From Sulfitobacter sp. M39 (GTDB lineage: Bacteria > Pseudomonadota > Alphaproteobacteria > Rhodobacterales > Rhodobacteraceae): DNA of 64,000 nt. Location: assembly GCF_021735935.1 (NCBI RefSeq), contig NZ_WMDZ01000001.1:930001-994000 (forward strand), in the 5' to 3' direction. Below, piece after piece: positions 1 through 10,294 of this stretch. Both the position numbers and the translations under genes were made by a program. The first letter of the stretch is position 1. Each line of letters starts with the position of its first letter. The notes beneath the pieces were generated by a model, which was not told where the DNA came from, made no database searches, and saw only the letters and a program-made list of their open reading frames with translations.

Positions 1-1
1 T

Positions 2-685
2 ATGCGTGTGATCGAGTTTGAAAACGTGGCCTACAGCTATGGCGGGGGCGAGCTTTTGTCCGATATCTCGGTCAAGCTGGCACCGGGATCGTTCCATTTT
101 CTGACGGGTCCATCCGGCTCTGGCAAGACCACGTTGATGAAGCTCTGCTATGGCGCGCTGCTGCCCACGGCGGGGCATGTGTCGCTGTTTGGCAAGGACG
201 TGCGTGCGATGGACCGCGATGACATCGCGATGATCCGGCGGCGTGTCGGTGTGGTGCACCAGGATTGCCAATTCCTGAACCATTTGCCGGTTGCGGAAAA
301 CATCGGTTTGCCGCTGACCGTGTCGGGCCGCCATGCGGAAACCGGCGGGGATGACCTGCTTGAGCTGCTGTCGTGGGTGGGGCTGAGCAGCCGCGCCGAC
401 GCCCTGCCGCCAGAGCTGTCGGGCGGTGAACGCCAGCGTGCGGCGCTGGCTCGTGCGGTGATCATGTCGCCCGATGTGGTGCTTGCGGATGAACCCACCG
501 GCAACGTCGATTGGGAAATGTCGCAGCGCCTGCTTCGCCTCCTGGTAGAGCTGAACCGCATGGGCAAGACCGTGTTGATCGCGACCCACGATCTGGGGCT
601 GATCCGTGCCACCAAGGCGCAGGTGCAGGCGCGGGTTCTGCGCATCGCCAACCGGCGCATCCAGTTGGCGGGGGCGGATCTATGA
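2..685 (+). CDS. ftsE: Cell division ATP-binding protein FtsE
   Basis: ABC-type ATPase that pairs with FtsX at the inner membrane and controls septal peptidoglycan hydrolases during division. The 227-aa product carries a Walker A motif (GPSGSGKT, residues 36-43), an ABC signature (LSGGERQR, about 139) and a Walker B region ending in DEPTG. Length is normal for FtsE. The ATG lies one base inside the window edge, so the start looks complete, but an upstream start cannot be excluded. The stop overlaps the ftsX start (ATGA), typical of the translationally coupled ftsEX pair. Confidence 0.93.
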   Translation: MRVIEFENVAYSYGGGELLSDISVKLAPGSFHFLTGPSGSGKTTLMKLCYGALLPTAGHVSLFGKDVRAMDRDDIAMIRRRVGVVHQDCQFLNHLPVAENIGLPLTVSGRHAETGGDDLLELLSWVGLSSRADALPPELSGGERQRAALARAVIMSPDVVLADEPTGNVDWEMSQRLLRLLVELNRMGKTVLIATHDLGLIRATKAQVQARVLRIANRRIQLAGADL

Positions 686-1587
686 AGATGCTGCGCATTG
701 CGCTGACCGCGCTGTGGAACGGCGACCGTCAGGCGGACCGTGTGGTGCCGCCGTCGGGGTTTACCGCGCAGTTGACCCTGTTTGCCGCGGGGACGATGGC
801 GTTTCTGGCGGTCTTTGCACTGGCGCTGTCACTAGCGTCGGGACGGTTGGCGAATATCTGGGGGCAAGAGCTGGCACGCACCGCGACGATCCGTGTTGTG
901 GCCCCCATCGACCAGCGCAGCGCCCAGACCGAGGCCGCCTTGCGCATCCTCGAGACGACCAAAGGGGTCGCCACAGCCCGCGCCCTCACGGATGAAGAGC
1001 AGCAATCTCTGCTGGCCCCATGGTTCGGTCCGGAACTAGCCATTGACGCCCTGCCGGTGCCCCGCCTGATCGAGATCATCGAAGAAGACGACGGCATGGA
1101 TGCCGATGGCCTGCGCCTGCGCCTCGCGGCAGAGGTGCCGGGGGCGGTACTTGATAACCATAGCCGCTGGCGCGCGCCGCTGGTCAAGGCCGCGTCGCGG
1201 CTGAAGCTTCTGGGCTGGGTCTCCATGATCCTGATCATCGCGACACTGGCCGCGATGGTGACGCTTGCCGCCAATGCGGCGCTATCGGCCAACGCTCAGG
1301 TCATTGCCGTTTTGCGTCTGGTGGGCGCGACCGACAGCTATATCGCACAGGCTTTTATCCGGCGTTTCACCCTGCGTGCGTTGACCGGCGCTGCGGCGGG
1401 CACGGCGGTCGGGCTGCTGGCGATACTGCTGTTGCCAAGCACCGCTGACGCGGGGGGCTTTCTGACGGGTTTGGGCTTTCAGGGCTGGCACTGGGTTGTG
1501 CCACTGGTGATCCCGTTTCTGTCCGGTGGTGTCGCCTTTGCGGCGACAGGGGCGGCCGCGCGCCGTACATTAAAGGAACTCGCATAA
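682..1587 (+). CDS. ftsX: Cell division protein FtsX
   Basis: Membrane partner of FtsE that relays ATP hydrolysis to periplasmic cell-wall hydrolases. The 301-aa protein has one N-terminal membrane segment (about residues 30-52), a periplasmic domain, and three C-terminal membrane segments, the classical FtsX plan. I chose the ATG that overlaps the ftsE stop by four bases rather than the longer open frame beginning inside ftsE, because family FtsX proteins begin close to this point. Its TAA overlaps the next start by one base (TAATG), so all three genes look like one transcript. Confidence 0.9.
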   Translation: MKMLRIALTALWNGDRQADRVVPPSGFTAQLTLFAAGTMAFLAVFALALSLASGRLANIWGQELARTATIRVVAPIDQRSAQTEAALRILETTKGVATARALTDEEQQSLLAPWFGPELAIDALPVPRLIEIIEEDDGMDADGLRLRLAAEVPGAVLDNHSRWRAPLVKAASRLKLLGWVSMILIIATLAAMVTLAANAALSANAQVIAVLRLVGATDSYIAQAFIRRFTLRALTGAAAGTAVGLLAILLLPSTADAGGFLTGLGFQGWHWVVPLVIPFLSGGVAFAATGAAARRTLKELA

Positions 1588-2318
1588 TGTTGCAGTGGAT
1601 ACGATCCTTGACCTTCATCGTGCTGGCCACGGTCTATATGCCGCTTCTGGGGCTGTTCTATGCGCCTTGGGCGATGTTCTCGCGGCGGGGGGCCTATGCG
1701 GCGTGCAAGGCCTATGCGGCAGGGACCATGTGGATGGCGAAGGTCATCGTCGGGTTGCGGTGCGAGGTGCGGGGCGACGTGCCGGACGGGGCCGTGTTGG
1801 TTGCCGCCAAACACCAGTCTTTCCTTGATATCCTGATGATCTTTCACATTCTGCCGCGCGCGAAATTTATCATGAAACGCGAGATCCTGATGACGCCGGT
1901 GATCGGGCAATATGCCAAGCGTATGCAGATGGTCGCGGTGAACCGTGGCAAACGCGGCGCGGCGATTTCCAAGATGCTGGCCGATGTCAAAGCGGGCGAG
2001 GCCGAACCGGGCCAGCTTGTCATCTATTCGCAGGGCACACGCGTCGCGCCCGGCCTGTCTGTGCCCTATAAGGCAGGCACTGCCGCACTTTACGAGCAGA
2101 TGAACCAGCCCTGCGTCCCCGTCGCCACCAACGCGGGTTACTTCTGGCCACGGCGCGGGCTGTACCGGCGTCCGGGTGTGGCAGTGGTCGAGTTCCTGAC
2201 CCCCATCGCGCCGGGGTTGGAGCGGGCCGCCTTCATGAAACGGCTCGAGGAAACGGTCGAGACACGGTCGGACGCGCTCTTGGCCGAGACGGGGTTCAAA
2301 GCCCCTCAACCGAGATAG
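1587..2318 (+). CDS. plsC: 1-acyl-sn-glycerol-3-phosphate acyltransferase
   Basis: Acylates lysophosphatidic acid to phosphatidic acid at the inner membrane in phospholipid synthesis. The 243-aa protein has an N-terminal hydrophobic segment (about 5-27), the catalytic HX4D motif in KHQSFLD (about residue 73), and a downstream YSQGTR stretch that stands in place of the usual FPEGTR substrate-binding block. The start codon overlaps the ftsX stop, so it is probably co-transcribed with ftsEX. The PlsC family call is firm. The exact acyl acceptor is inferred, since paralogues such as lyso-ornithine-lipid acyltransferases share these motifs. Confidence 0.85.
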   Translation: MLQWIRSLTFIVLATVYMPLLGLFYAPWAMFSRRGAYAACKAYAAGTMWMAKVIVGLRCEVRGDVPDGAVLVAAKHQSFLDILMIFHILPRAKFIMKREILMTPVIGQYAKRMQMVAVNRGKRGAAISKMLADVKAGEAEPGQLVIYSQGTRVAPGLSVPYKAGTAALYEQMNQPCVPVATNAGYFWPRRGLYRRPGVAVVEFLTPIAPGLERAAFMKRLEETVETRSDALLAETGFKAPQPR

Positions 2319-2373
2319 GCGCTGCCCCTACCGATCGGCGCGCACGACGGTTAGGACACAACGGTTAGAACAC

Positions 2374-2403
2374 AAAAAAGGGTGGGCCAAACGGCCCACC
2401 CCT
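2374..2403 (-). terminator. Rho-independent terminator of the suc-odh-lpd operon
   Basis: A 9-bp perfect GC-rich stem (2380-2388 with 2393-2401) with a four-base loop AAAC. Read on the minus strand, it is followed by a run of six T. It sits 28 bases past the lpdA stop and so ends the long minus-strand operon. Confidence 0.9.
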
Positions 2404-2430
2404 TGTCGTTTGGATGCAGGCGCGGCTGCC

Positions 2431-3819
2431 TTACATGTGGATCGGACCGTCGCCACAGGCCAGCGCCGCTTCGCGGACCGCTTCGGAGTAGGTCGGGTGC
2501 GCGTGGCAGGTCATCGCCAGATCCTCGGCAGAGGCACCGAATTCCATCGCAACGCAGACCTCGTGGATCAGATCGCCGGCACCGGGGCCGATGATATGCG
2601 CGCCGAGGATGCGGTCAGTTTCCTTGTCGGCGATCAGCTTGACGAAGCCTTCGCCCGCGAAGACGGCCTTGGCACGGGCGTTGCCCATAAAGCTGAACTT
2701 GCCGACCTTATAGGCGCGGCCCGCTTCTTTCAGCTGCTCTTCGGTGGCACCGACATTGGCAACCTCGGGGTGGGTGTAGATCACGCCGGGGATCACGCCA
2801 TAGTTCACGTGGCCATGTTTGCCCGCGACGACCTCTGCTGCGGCCATGCCTTCGTCTTCGGCCTTATGCGCCAGCATCGGGCCTTCAATGACGTCGCCGA
2901 TGGCGTAGATGCCTTTGACCGAGGTTTCCCAGGTGTCGCTTACCGCGATCTGGCCGCGTTTGGTCAGCTCGACCCCCAGACCTTCAAGGCCCAGCCCGTC
3001 GTGGAACGGCTTGCGGCCTGTGGAGACGAGAACAACATCGGCGTCCAACGTGTGTTCGCTGTCATCCTTGCGCAGCTTGTAGGTCACCTTGGCTTTGGTC
3101 TTGGAGGCCTCGGTGCCTTGTACGGCGGCGCCCATGACAAAGTTGACGCCCTGCTTTTTCAGGATACGCATAAAGTTCTTCTGCACTTCGCCGTCCATGC
3201 CGGGGGTGATCGCATCGAGATATTCGACAACCGTCACCTCGGCCCCCAGACGCGCGTAGACAGAGCCGAGTTCGAGCCCGATGACGCCCGCGCCGATCAC
3301 GACCAGCTTTTTCGGGATCTTGTTCAGCGACAGCGCGCCGGTGGAGGTGACGACGACCTTTTCGTCAACCTCGACACCGGGAAGGGCGGAGGGTTCGGAC
3401 CCTGTGGCGATGATGATGTTCTTGGCCTCGTGGACCTCGTCACCGACCTTGACCTTGCCGGCTTCGGGGATGGTGGCCCAGCCTTTGATCCAGTCGATCT
3501 TGTTCTTCTTGAACAGGAATTCGATCCCCTTGGTGTTGGTGTCGATCGTGTTCTGTTTGTAGGTCTGCATCTGCGCCCAATCGACCGAAGGGCTTTTGCC
3601 CTTGAGGCCCATATCGGCAAAATTGTGTTCGGCTTCGTGCAGCATATGCGTGGCATGCAGCAGCGCCTTGGACGGGATACAGCCGACGTTCAGGCAGGTG
3701 CCGCCCAACGTCTCGCGGCCCTCGACACAGGCGGTTTTGAGGCCCAGTTGGGCGCAGCGGATGGCGGATACATAGCCGCCGGGGCCGGAGCCGATGATGA
3801 TGACATCGTAGCTGGACAT
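2431..3819 (-). CDS. lpdA: Dihydrolipoyl dehydrogenase (E3)
   Basis: FAD flavoprotein that reoxidises dihydrolipoyl groups of the 2-oxoglutarate dehydrogenase complex and passes electrons to NAD+. The 462-aa protein has an N-terminal FAD-binding GSGPGGY (about 10-16), the redox-active disulfide in [13 protein letters not shown] (Cys42 and Cys47), an NAD-binding [10 protein letters not shown], and the C-terminal HAHPTYSE catalytic His-Glu segment. Its length is standard, and there is no N-terminal lipoyl domain. It is the last gene of the operon that also encodes OdhB and SucA, which points to OGDH rather than pyruvate dehydrogenase as its main partner. Confidence 0.95.
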   Translation of the reverse strand: MSSYDVIIIGSGPGGYVSAIRCAQLGLKTACVEGRETLGGTCLNVGCIPSKALLHATHMLHEAEHNFADMGLKGKSPSVDWAQMQTYKQNTIDTNTKGIEFLFKKNKIDWIKGWATIPEAGKVKVGDEVHEAKNIIIATGSEPSALPGVEVDEKVVVTSTGALSLNKIPKKLVVIGAGVIGLELGSVYARLGAEVTVVEYLDAITPGMDGEVQKNFMRILKKQGVNFVMGAAVQGTEASKTKAKVTYKLRKDDSEHTLDADVVLVSTGRKPFHDGLGLEGLGVELTKRGQIAVSDTWETSVKGIYAIGDVIEGPMLAHKAEDEGMAAAEVVAGKHGHVNYGVIPGVIYTHPEVANVGATEEQLKEAGRAYKVGKFSFMGNARAKAVFAGEGFVKLIADKETDRILGAHIIGPGAGDLIHEVCVAMEFGASAEDLAMTCHAHPTYSEAVREAALACGDGPIHM

Positions 3820-3909
3820 GGAAGGTCTCCTTGGTGGTCGGGAATTGGGGTAGAGTCGAAGGTGTGGCGTTCAGACATAGACGAGCGGGGCGTGATGCGG
3901 TCAAGGCTA

Positions 3910-3944
3910 GGGGGCGCTGCCCCCGTGCGCAAGCGCACGCCCCC
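3910..3944. repeat. GC-rich compound palindrome between MAPEG gene and lpdA
   Basis: A run of G5 C, then C5, then GTGCGC-AA-GCGCAC, then C5 forms several overlapping hairpins. The dyad at 3925-3938 has 6-bp arms. It lies in the 147-base gap between lpdA and the upstream MAPEG gene. It looks like the dispersed GC-rich palindromes often found between genes in this family, but I see only this copy here. Confidence 0.5.
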
Positions 3945-3966
3945 GGGATCTATGCCATTTGGAAGA

Positions 3967-4362
3967 TCAAAACAGCGCGGCCAGCAGCATCAGCACCGTC
4001 GCACCAAGGCCCACGGCCCAGATCAGCGAGCGTCCGGGCCGCAGGCCAAGCGCATAGGCTGGCACATAGGCGACGCGGGCCGCGAGGAAGATCCATGCGA
4101 GAATGGCGGTGTAGGTCGTGTTCTGGCCGGACAGCTGCAGCACCACGACGGCGACGGCGAAAAGCGCCAGCGCTTCGAACATATTGTTGAACGCGCGGCC
4201 CAGACGGGCGGTGCTGTCGGAGAGCGATTTCGACGGTTCACGGTCGCGCGCGGACATGGTGTAGCCGGGGCCAAGCTCGCGGTTGGCAGGGATCGCATAG
4301 GCGACAAAGGTCACGACCTGAAGCAGCGCTGCGAGGGTCAGAACGGTGAGTTCGGGTGTCAT
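3967..4362 (-). CDS. MAPEG-family membrane protein (copy 2)
   Basis: A 131-aa small integral membrane protein with about four hydrophobic segments and the MAPEG-type cytoplasmic loop (NRELGPGYTMSARDRE, then ARLGRAFNNMFEALALFA). The family covers eicosanoid and glutathione metabolism enzymes in eukaryotes, and the bacterial members are largely uncharacterised. It is a divergent paralogue of the neighbouring gene at 4375-4761. The two share the loop pattern SRDxxRS...ARxxRAxxN. Located between odhB and lpdA in the TCA operon. No catalytic role can be assigned from sequence. Confidence 0.75.
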   Translation of the reverse strand: MTPELTVLTLAALLQVVTFVAYAIPANRELGPGYTMSARDREPSKSLSDSTARLGRAFNNMFEALALFAVAVVVLQLSGQNTTYTAILAWIFLAARVAYVPAYALGLRPGRSLIWAVGLGATVLMLLAALF

Positions 4363-4374
4363 CTTGGCGGTCCG

Positions 4375-4761
4375 CTATAGCGCGAGGAAGTAGAGAATGG
4401 CGGTGGCGGCAAAGCCCGCCAGCCATGCGAGGGTCCGGATCGCGGGCACGCCAAGGGCATAGACCGGCAGATAGATGATCCGCGCGATGAGGAAGACCTG
4501 TGCGGCCAGCAGGGACGTGGCAGTGGTGCGGTCCAGCATCTCGAGAATCAGCACCGCCGGGGCAAAAAGCGCCATTGCCACGATGGAGTTGTCCAATGCG
4601 CGTTTCACCCGGGCCGTCATACCGGTCATCGACCGGTCTTCGTCGCGCGACGAGATCAGATAGCCCAAGCTGAGTTGTTGGACACCGCCCAGAACCTGAA
4701 GCAAGATTGTCAGCATAACGAGCAGGCCGTATGCGGCAAGGATCGTGGTCTCTGTCATCAT
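4375..4761 (-). CDS. MAPEG-family membrane protein (copy 1)
   Basis: A 128-aa membrane protein with four predicted segments. It contains a loop with SRDEDRSMTGMTARVKRALDN, which aligns with the same region in the following gene, so the pair arose by tandem duplication. It lies 30 bases downstream of odhB and 12 bases upstream of the second copy, consistent with co-transcription in the suc-odh-lpd operon. Two ATG codons are adjacent at the start (MMTETT), and either could be used. Function unknown. Confidence 0.75.
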   Translation of the reverse strand: MMTETTILAAYGLLVMLTILLQVLGGVQQLSLGYLISSRDEDRSMTGMTARVKRALDNSIVAMALFAPAVLILEMLDRTTATSLLAAQVFLIARIIYLPVYALGVPAIRTLAWLAGFAATAILYFLAL

Positions 4762-4791
4762 TTGTCCTTTCCGGGCGGTGGGTGTGGTGGG

Positions 4792-6321
4792 TTACAGGTC
4801 CATCAGCAGGCGACGTGGGTCTTCGAGCGCTTCTTTCACGCGGACGAGGAAGGTCACGGCACCTTTGCCGTCCACGATGCGGTGGTCATAGCTGAGCGCC
4901 AGATACATCATCGGACGGATCACGACCTGACCATTGATCGCCATGGGGCGGTCCTGGATCTTGTGCATCCCGAGGATACCCGATTGTGGCGGGTTCAGGA
5001 TCGGCGAGGACATCAGCGAGCCATAGACACCACCGTTAGAGATGGTGAAGGTGCCGCCCTGCATATCCGCCATGGACAGTTTCCCGTCGCGGGCCTTGGC
5101 CCCCAGTTCACCGATTTCCTTTTCGATGTCGGCAAAGGACATTGCTTGCGCGTCCTTGACCACGGGTACGACCAGACCGGTGGGTGTGCCAGCCGCGATG
5201 CCCATGTTGACGTAGTTCTTGTAGACCACATCGGTGCCGTCGATTTCGGCGTTCACTTCGGGCACTTCGTTCAGGGCGTGGATGCAGGCCTTGGTGAAGA
5301 AGGACATGAAGCCGAGTTTAACGCCGTGCTTTTTCAGGAACAGGTCTTTGTATTCGTTCCGAAGGGCCATGATCTCTGTCATGTCGACCTCGTTATAGGT
5401 CGTCAGCATGGCGGCGGTGTTCTGGCTGTCTTTCAGACGTTTCGCGATGGTCTGGCGCAGACGGGTCATCTTGACGCGTTCCTCGCGGGCGGCGTCCTGG
5501 GGAGCCGATGGGGCGCGTGGCGCGGCGGCGGCAGGTTTTGCCGCGTTCTTGCCCGCGGCAACGGCCTTGGCCACGTCTTCCTTCATCACACGACCGTCAC
5601 GGCCTGTGCCGGTGACCTGATCGCGGCTGATGCCGGCTTCGGCCATCGCTTTCTTGGCGGAAGGCGCGTCTTCGACATCGCCCGAGGGGGCGTTGCCGGG
5701 GGCAGGGACCTGACCGCCCGCTTTGGGTTCAGCGGTATCGTCGGCGGGTTTGCTTGCGCTGCCGCCTTCGCCCTGGCTGATCACGGCGAGCTTGCCGTTG
5801 GCTTCGACCGTGCTGCCTTCTTCGGCGATGATCTGGGTCAGCGTGCCCGAAGTCGGCGCGGGCACTTCGACGCTGACCTTATCGGTTTCCAACTCGCACA
5901 GCATTTCATCGGCTTCGACGTGGTCACCGACGTTCTTAAACCACGTGCTGACGGTCGCCTCGGACACGGATTCGCCCAAGGTGGGGACCATGACGTCGAC
6001 ATCATCGGCAGCGTCGCGGGGTTTCACGTCTTCGGCACCAGCATCGACCGCCTTGGGGGCTTCGGATTTCGCTGGGGCCGCATCCCCTTCGGAGATATTG
6101 GCCAGCAGCGCGTCAACGCCGACGGTTTCGCCTTCGGCGGCAACGATATCGGCCAGAGTGCCCGCCACGGGGGAGGGCACTTCGACGGTGACCTTATCGG
6201 TTTCCAGCTCGCAGAGCATTTCGTCGACTGCGACGCTATCGCCGGGCTTTTTGAACCATGTTGCCACGGTCGCTTCGGTTACGGATTCACCCAAGGTAGG
6301 GACGCGTACTTCGCTAGTCAT
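4792..6321 (-). CDS. odhB: 2-oxoglutarate dehydrogenase E2, dihydrolipoyl succinyltransferase with two lipoyl domains
   Basis: E2 core of the 2-oxoglutarate dehydrogenase complex, moving the succinyl group from E1 to CoA. The 509-aa protein has two N-terminal lipoyl domains, each with the ELETDKV lipoylation motif (Lys43 and Lys148). These are followed by Ala/Pro-rich linkers, a peripheral subunit-binding domain (about 215-250) and the catalytic domain ending in SYDHRIVDG with the active-site His. E. coli SucB has one lipoyl domain, so this is a longer form. It starts two bases after the sucA stop, indicating tight coupling. Confidence 0.95.
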   Translation of the reverse strand: MTSEVRVPTLGESVTEATVATWFKKPGDSVAVDEMLCELETDKVTVEVPSPVAGTLADIVAAEGETVGVDALLANISEGDAAPAKSEAPKAVDAGAEDVKPRDAADDVDVMVPTLGESVSEATVSTWFKNVGDHVEADEMLCELETDKVSVEVPAPTSGTLTQIIAEEGSTVEANGKLAVISQGEGGSASKPADDTAEPKAGGQVPAPGNAPSGDVEDAPSAKKAMAEAGISRDQVTGTGRDGRVMKEDVAKAVAAGKNAAKPAAAAPRAPSAPQDAAREERVKMTRLRQTIAKRLKDSQNTAAMLTTYNEVDMTEIMALRNEYKDLFLKKHGVKLGFMSFFTKACIHALNEVPEVNAEIDGTDVVYKNYVNMGIAAGTPTGLVVPVVKDAQAMSFADIEKEIGELGAKARDGKLSMADMQGGTFTISNGGVYGSLMSSPILNPPQSGILGMHKIQDRPMAINGQVVIRPMMYLALSYDHRIVDGKGAVTFLVRVKEALEDPRRLLMDL

Positions 6322-6323
6322 GG

Positions 6324-9287
6324 TTATTTTCCTTCGATGGTCAGCGCATCGTCAACGAGGGCTGCTTGTTGTGCTTTGTGTTGGGAGGCAAGGCCGGTCG
6401 CAGGCGAGGCCGAGGTGGCGCGACCGACATAGGTCGGACGGGTGTGGGTGGCGTCGATACGGCCCAGAACCCATTCGATATTGGGTTCGATGAAGGACCA
6501 TGCCCCTTGGTTCTTGGGCTCTTCCTGACACCATACCATTTCCGCATTCTTGAAGCGTTCCAGCTCTTTCACAGCGGATTGCGCGGGGAACGGGTAGAAT
6601 TGTTCGAAACGCAGCAGGTAGATGTCGTCGATGCCACGGGCGTCGCGTTCTTCCAGCAGGTCGTAATAGACCTTGCCCGAACACATGACGACGCGCTTGA
6701 TCTTGTCGTCCGCCGCCAATGTGGTGTCCGAGTTGCCCTGTTCCGCATCGTCCCAGAGGACGCGGTGGAAAGAGGAGCCGGTGGTGAATTCCTCGGCCTT
6801 GCTGACGGCCAGCTTGTGGCGCAGCAGGGATTTCGGCGTCATCAGCATCAGCGGCTTGCGGTAGCTGCGGTGCAGTTGGCGGCGCAGCAGGTGGAAGTAG
6901 TTCGCGGGTGTGGTGCAATTCGCCACGATCCAGTTGTCACCGCCGCACATGGTCAGGAACCGTTCAAGACGCGCGGAGGAGTGCTCGGGCCCCTGGCCTT
7001 CATAGCCATGGGGCATCAGGCAGACGAGGCCGGACATGCGCAGCCATTTGCTTTCGCCCGAGGAAATGAACTGGTCGAACATGATCTGCGCGCCGTTGGC
7101 AAAGTCGCCGAACTGCGCTTCCCACAGGGTCAGCGCGTTGGGTTCCGCCAGCGAGTAGCCGTATTCAAAGCCCAGAACCGCGTATTCCGACAGCATGGAG
7201 TCGATGACTTCGTATTCTGCCTGACCTTCGCGGATGTGGTTCAGCGGATAGTAGCGGTCTTCGTTCTCCTGATTGATCAGGGCCGAATGACGCTGCGAGA
7301 ACGTGCCGCGGGCGGAGTCCTGACCGGACAGGCGCACCTTGTACCCTTCGGTCAAGAGCGAGCCAAAGGCCAGCGCCTCGGCTGTGGCCCAGTCGAAGCC
7401 TTCGCCGGATTTGAACATCTCGGCCTTGGCGTCCAGCAGGCGCGCCACGGTTTTATGCAGCGGAAAGCCGTCGGGTGCGGCGGTCAGCGCCTTGCCCACA
7501 TCCGCCATGGTTTCGGCGGCTATGGCTGTCTTGCCACGCTGGTATTTCTTTTCCTTGGCCTTATCGAGGTGCGACCACTTGCCATCCAGCCAATCGGCCT
7601 TGTTGGGGCGGTATTCTTTGCCAGCCTCGAATTCGGTGTTCATCTTCTCCTGGAAAGCGGCTTTCATATCCTCGATTTCCCCCTCGGGGATCAGGCCGTC
7701 TTTCACCAGCCGCTCGGTATAGAGCGTCAGCGTGGTCTTTTGCTTTTTGATCTTCTTGTACATCACCGGGTTGGTGAACATCGGCTCGTCGCCTTCGTTG
7801 TGACCAAAGCGGCGGTAGCAGATCAGGTCGATGACCACGTCTTTCTTGAACTTCTGACGGAATTCCGTCGCCACGCGCGCGGCGTGCACGACAGCTTCGG
7901 GGTCGTCGCCGTTAACGTGGAAGATGGGTGACTCAACCACCAGCGCGTTATCGGTGGGGTAGGGGCTGGAGCGGCTGAAGTGCGGCGCTGTGGTGAAGCC
8001 GATCTGGTTGTTCACCACGATATGCATGGTCCCGCCGGTACGGTGCCCGCGTAGGCCCGAGAGAGCGAAACATTCGGCCACGACACCCTGACCGGCAAAG
8101 GCCGCATCCCCGTGCAGCAGGATCGGCATCACGGAGGTGCGTTCCTTGTCGTTCAGCTGGTCCTGCTTGGCGCGGACCTTGCCCAGAACAACGGGGTTTA
8201 CGGCCTCAAGGTGCGAGGGGTTGGCGGTCAACGACAAGTGGACGGTGTTGCCGTCGAATTCACGGTCAGAGGACGCGCCAAGGTGATATTTCACATCGCC
8301 GGACCCGTCGACATCATCGGGTTTAAAGCTGCCGCCCTGAAATTCGTTGAAGATAGCGCGGTAGGGTTTCTGCATGACGTTTGCCAGCACCGACAGACGG
8401 CCACGGTGCGGCATGCCGATCACAATGTCCTGAATGCCCAGCTGACCGCCGCGTTTGATGATCTGCTCCATCGCGGGGATCAGGCTTTCGCCCCCATCAA
8501 GGCCAAAGCGCTTGGTACCCATGTACTTGACGTGCAGGAATTTCTCGAAGCCCTCGGCCTCTACCAGCTTGTTCAGGATGGCTTTTCGGCCATTACGGGT
8601 GAACTGGATTTCCTTGCCGTAGCCCTCGATCCGCTCTTTCAGCCACGCGGCCTGTTCGGGATCAGAGATGTGCATATATTGCAGCGCGAAGGTGCCGCAG
8701 TAGGTGCTTTTGACGATATCGACGATCTGTTTCATCGTCGCGATCTCAAGGCCAAGCACGTTGTCGATAAAGATCGGGCGATCCATGTCCTTGGGCCCGA
8801 AGCCATAGGCGGCCGGGTCCAGTTCAGGGTGGGTGTCGCTGTCGCGCATGCCAAGCGGGTCAAGATCGGCGGCAAGGTGGCCACGGATACGGTAGGCGCG
8901 GATCAGCATCAACGCGCGGATACTGTCGAGCACGGCACGTTGTACCTGCGCGTCAGACAGTTCGATCCCCTTGGAGGAGGCTTTTTCGGTAATCTTCTGA
9001 CCGGCGGCTTTCGCTTCGGTCGGGACGGGCCACTGGCCGGTCAATGCAGAGGTCAGATCGTCCTGCGGGACGGGGGGCCAATCGCTGCGCGCCCAGGACG
9101 GGCCTGCGGCCTCTGCCTGAACATCGGCGTGATCGTCGTCCATCGCTTCGAAGAACGCCTGCCATGCGCCATCAACCGCATTGGGATCGCTGGCATAGCG
9201 GGCATACATTGCCTCTAGGTATTCGCCGTTTTGCCCCTCGAGAAAGGAGGTATCGTGGAACTGGTCGTTTTTCGGGTGGTCTGTCAT
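6324..9287 (-). CDS. sucA: 2-oxoglutarate dehydrogenase E1 component
   Basis: Thiamine-diphosphate-dependent E1 that decarboxylates 2-oxoglutarate and succinylates lipoyl-OdhB. The open frame extends to 9425, but I place the start at the ATG of [18 protein letters not shown] because family N-termini begin there and AGAGG lies seven bases upstream. This gives 987 aa, the normal size. Visible landmarks include the IGMPHRGRL region, the GDAAFAGQG ThDP-binding stretch, and the C-terminal transketolase-like part with [10 protein letters not shown] and [11 protein letters not shown]. It sits between sucD and odhB in the operon. Confidence 0.95.
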   Translation of the reverse strand: MTDHPKNDQFHDTSFLEGQNGEYLEAMYARYASDPNAVDGAWQAFFEAMDDDHADVQAEAAGPSWARSDWPPVPQDDLTSALTGQWPVPTEAKAAGQKITEKASSKGIELSDAQVQRAVLDSIRALMLIRAYRIRGHLAADLDPLGMRDSDTHPELDPAAYGFGPKDMDRPIFIDNVLGLEIATMKQIVDIVKSTYCGTFALQYMHISDPEQAAWLKERIEGYGKEIQFTRNGRKAILNKLVEAEGFEKFLHVKYMGTKRFGLDGGESLIPAMEQIIKRGGQLGIQDIVIGMPHRGRLSVLANVMQKPYRAIFNEFQGGSFKPDDVDGSGDVKYHLGASSDREFDGNTVHLSLTANPSHLEAVNPVVLGKVRAKQDQLNDKERTSVMPILLHGDAAFAGQGVVAECFALSGLRGHRTGGTMHIVVNNQIGFTTAPHFSRSSPYPTDNALVVESPIFHVNGDDPEAVVHAARVATEFRQKFKKDVVIDLICYRRFGHNEGDEPMFTNPVMYKKIKKQKTTLTLYTERLVKDGLIPEGEIEDMKAAFQEKMNTEFEAGKEYRPNKADWLDGKWSHLDKAKEKKYQRGKTAIAAETMADVGKALTAAPDGFPLHKTVARLLDAKAEMFKSGEGFDWATAEALAFGSLLTEGYKVRLSGQDSARGTFSQRHSALINQENEDRYYPLNHIREGQAEYEVIDSMLSEYAVLGFEYGYSLAEPNALTLWEAQFGDFANGAQIMFDQFISSGESKWLRMSGLVCLMPHGYEGQGPEHSSARLERFLTMCGGDNWIVANCTTPANYFHLLRRQLHRSYRKPLMLMTPKSLLRHKLAVSKAEEFTTGSSFHRVLWDDAEQGNSDTTLAADDKIKRVVMCSGKVYYDLLEERDARGIDDIYLLRFEQFYPFPAQSAVKELERFKNAEMVWCQEEPKNQGAWSFIEPNIEWVLGRIDATHTRPTYVGRATSASPATGLASQHKAQQAALVDDALTIEGK

Positions 9288-9330
9288 GGCGATACCTCTG
9301 ATGAGAGCGCGACGTTTAAGTAAGAGCGGC

Positions 9331-9352
9331 GGGGCCTGAAAAGTCAGGCCCC
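9331..9352 (-). other. Intercistronic hairpin between sucD and sucA
   Basis: A perfect 9-bp stem (GGGGCCTGA at 9331-9339, complement at 9344-9352) with a four-base loop, in the 76-base gap between the sucD stop and sucA start. No T-run follows on the minus strand, so it is unlikely to be a full terminator. It may stabilise the upstream mRNA or tune expression of sucA relative to sucCD. Confidence 0.55.
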
Positions 9353-9363
9353 ACCATCTGGCG

Positions 9364-10251
9364 TTAGCCTTTGTTGATAGCTTCTTGAACAGCTTCACCC
9401 AGAGTTGCGGGGCTATCCGCAACAACGATGCCTGCTTCTTTCATAGCTGCGATCTTGGATTCCGCGTCACCTTTGCCGCCTGCGACGATCGCACCGGCGT
9501 GGCCCATACGACGGCCGGGAGGGGCTGTGCGGCCCGCGATGAAACCGGCTGTGGGCTTCCAACGGCCTTTTTTCTTCTCGTCGGCCAGGAACTGTGCCGC
9601 TTCTTCTTCGGCAGAACCGCCGATTTCACCAATCATGATGATCGACTGTGTTTCTGGATCGGCCAGGAACATCTCGAGGATATCGATATGCTCGGACCCT
9701 TTGATGGGGTCGCCGCCGATACCAACCGCAGAGGATTGGCCGAGGCCAAGATCGGATGTCTGTTTCACAGCTTCGTACGTAAGCGTACCCGAGCGCGAGA
9801 CAACCCCGCAGGTGCCGCGCTTGTGGATGTGGCCGGGCATGATGCCGATTTTGCAGGCGTCAGGCGTGATCACGCCGGGGCAGTTTGGCCCGATCAGGCG
9901 CGACTTGGACCCTTCGAGCGCGCGCTTGACGCGCATCATGTCCAGAACCGGGATGCCTTCGGTGATGCAGATGATCAGCTCCATCTCGGCGTCGATCGCC
10001 TCGAGGATGGAATCCGCGGCGAAGGGGGGCGGAACGTAGATGACCGTGGCGTTGGCTTCGGTGACGTGACGGGCTTCGTGGACAGAGTTGAACACGGGCA
10101 GGTCAAGGTGCGTCTGGCCGCCTTTGCCGGGGGTCACACCGCCGACCATTTTGGTGCCATAGGCGATGGCCTGTTCGGTGTGGAACGTGCCCTGCGAGCC
10201 GGTGAGGCCCTGGCAGATCACTTTGGTGTTTTCGTTTACGAGTACGGCCAT
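9364..10251 (-). CDS. sucD: Succinyl-CoA synthetase (ADP-forming) alpha subunit
   Basis: Alpha subunit of succinyl-CoA ligase, which carries the phosphohistidine intermediate and binds CoA. The 295-aa product has the CoA-binding [14 protein letters not shown] region near residue 16, GPNCPGVI (about 122), and the active-site His in RRMGHAGAI (about 247). Length is typical. It is separated from sucC by two uncharacterised genes on the same strand, unlike the usual directly adjacent sucCD order. Confidence 0.95.
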   Translation of the reverse strand: MAVLVNENTKVICQGLTGSQGTFHTEQAIAYGTKMVGGVTPGKGGQTHLDLPVFNSVHEARHVTEANATVIYVPPPFAADSILEAIDAEMELIICITEGIPVLDMMRVKRALEGSKSRLIGPNCPGVITPDACKIGIMPGHIHKRGTCGVVSRSGTLTYEAVKQTSDLGLGQSSAVGIGGDPIKGSEHIDILEMFLADPETQSIIMIGEIGGSAEEEAAQFLADEKKKGRWKPTAGFIAGRTAPPGRRMGHAGAIVAGGKGDAESKIAAMKEAGIVVADSPATLGEAVQEAINKG

Positions 10252-10294
10252 GTTATGTGCTTTCTTCTCAAGTTCAATTCAGGTGGCGCCGGTC

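Noticed and set aside
2410..4380. Long open frame of 656 codons on the + strand
   Set aside because: It is antisense to lpdA and the MAPEG gene, has low-complexity Gly/Asp/His-rich composition typical of the opposite strand of GC-rich coding DNA, and no family features.
4675..6432. Plus-strand 585-codon frame opposite odhB
   Set aside because: Antisense shadow of the two-lipoyl-domain E2. Apparent repeats in it merely mirror the duplicated lipoyl domains.
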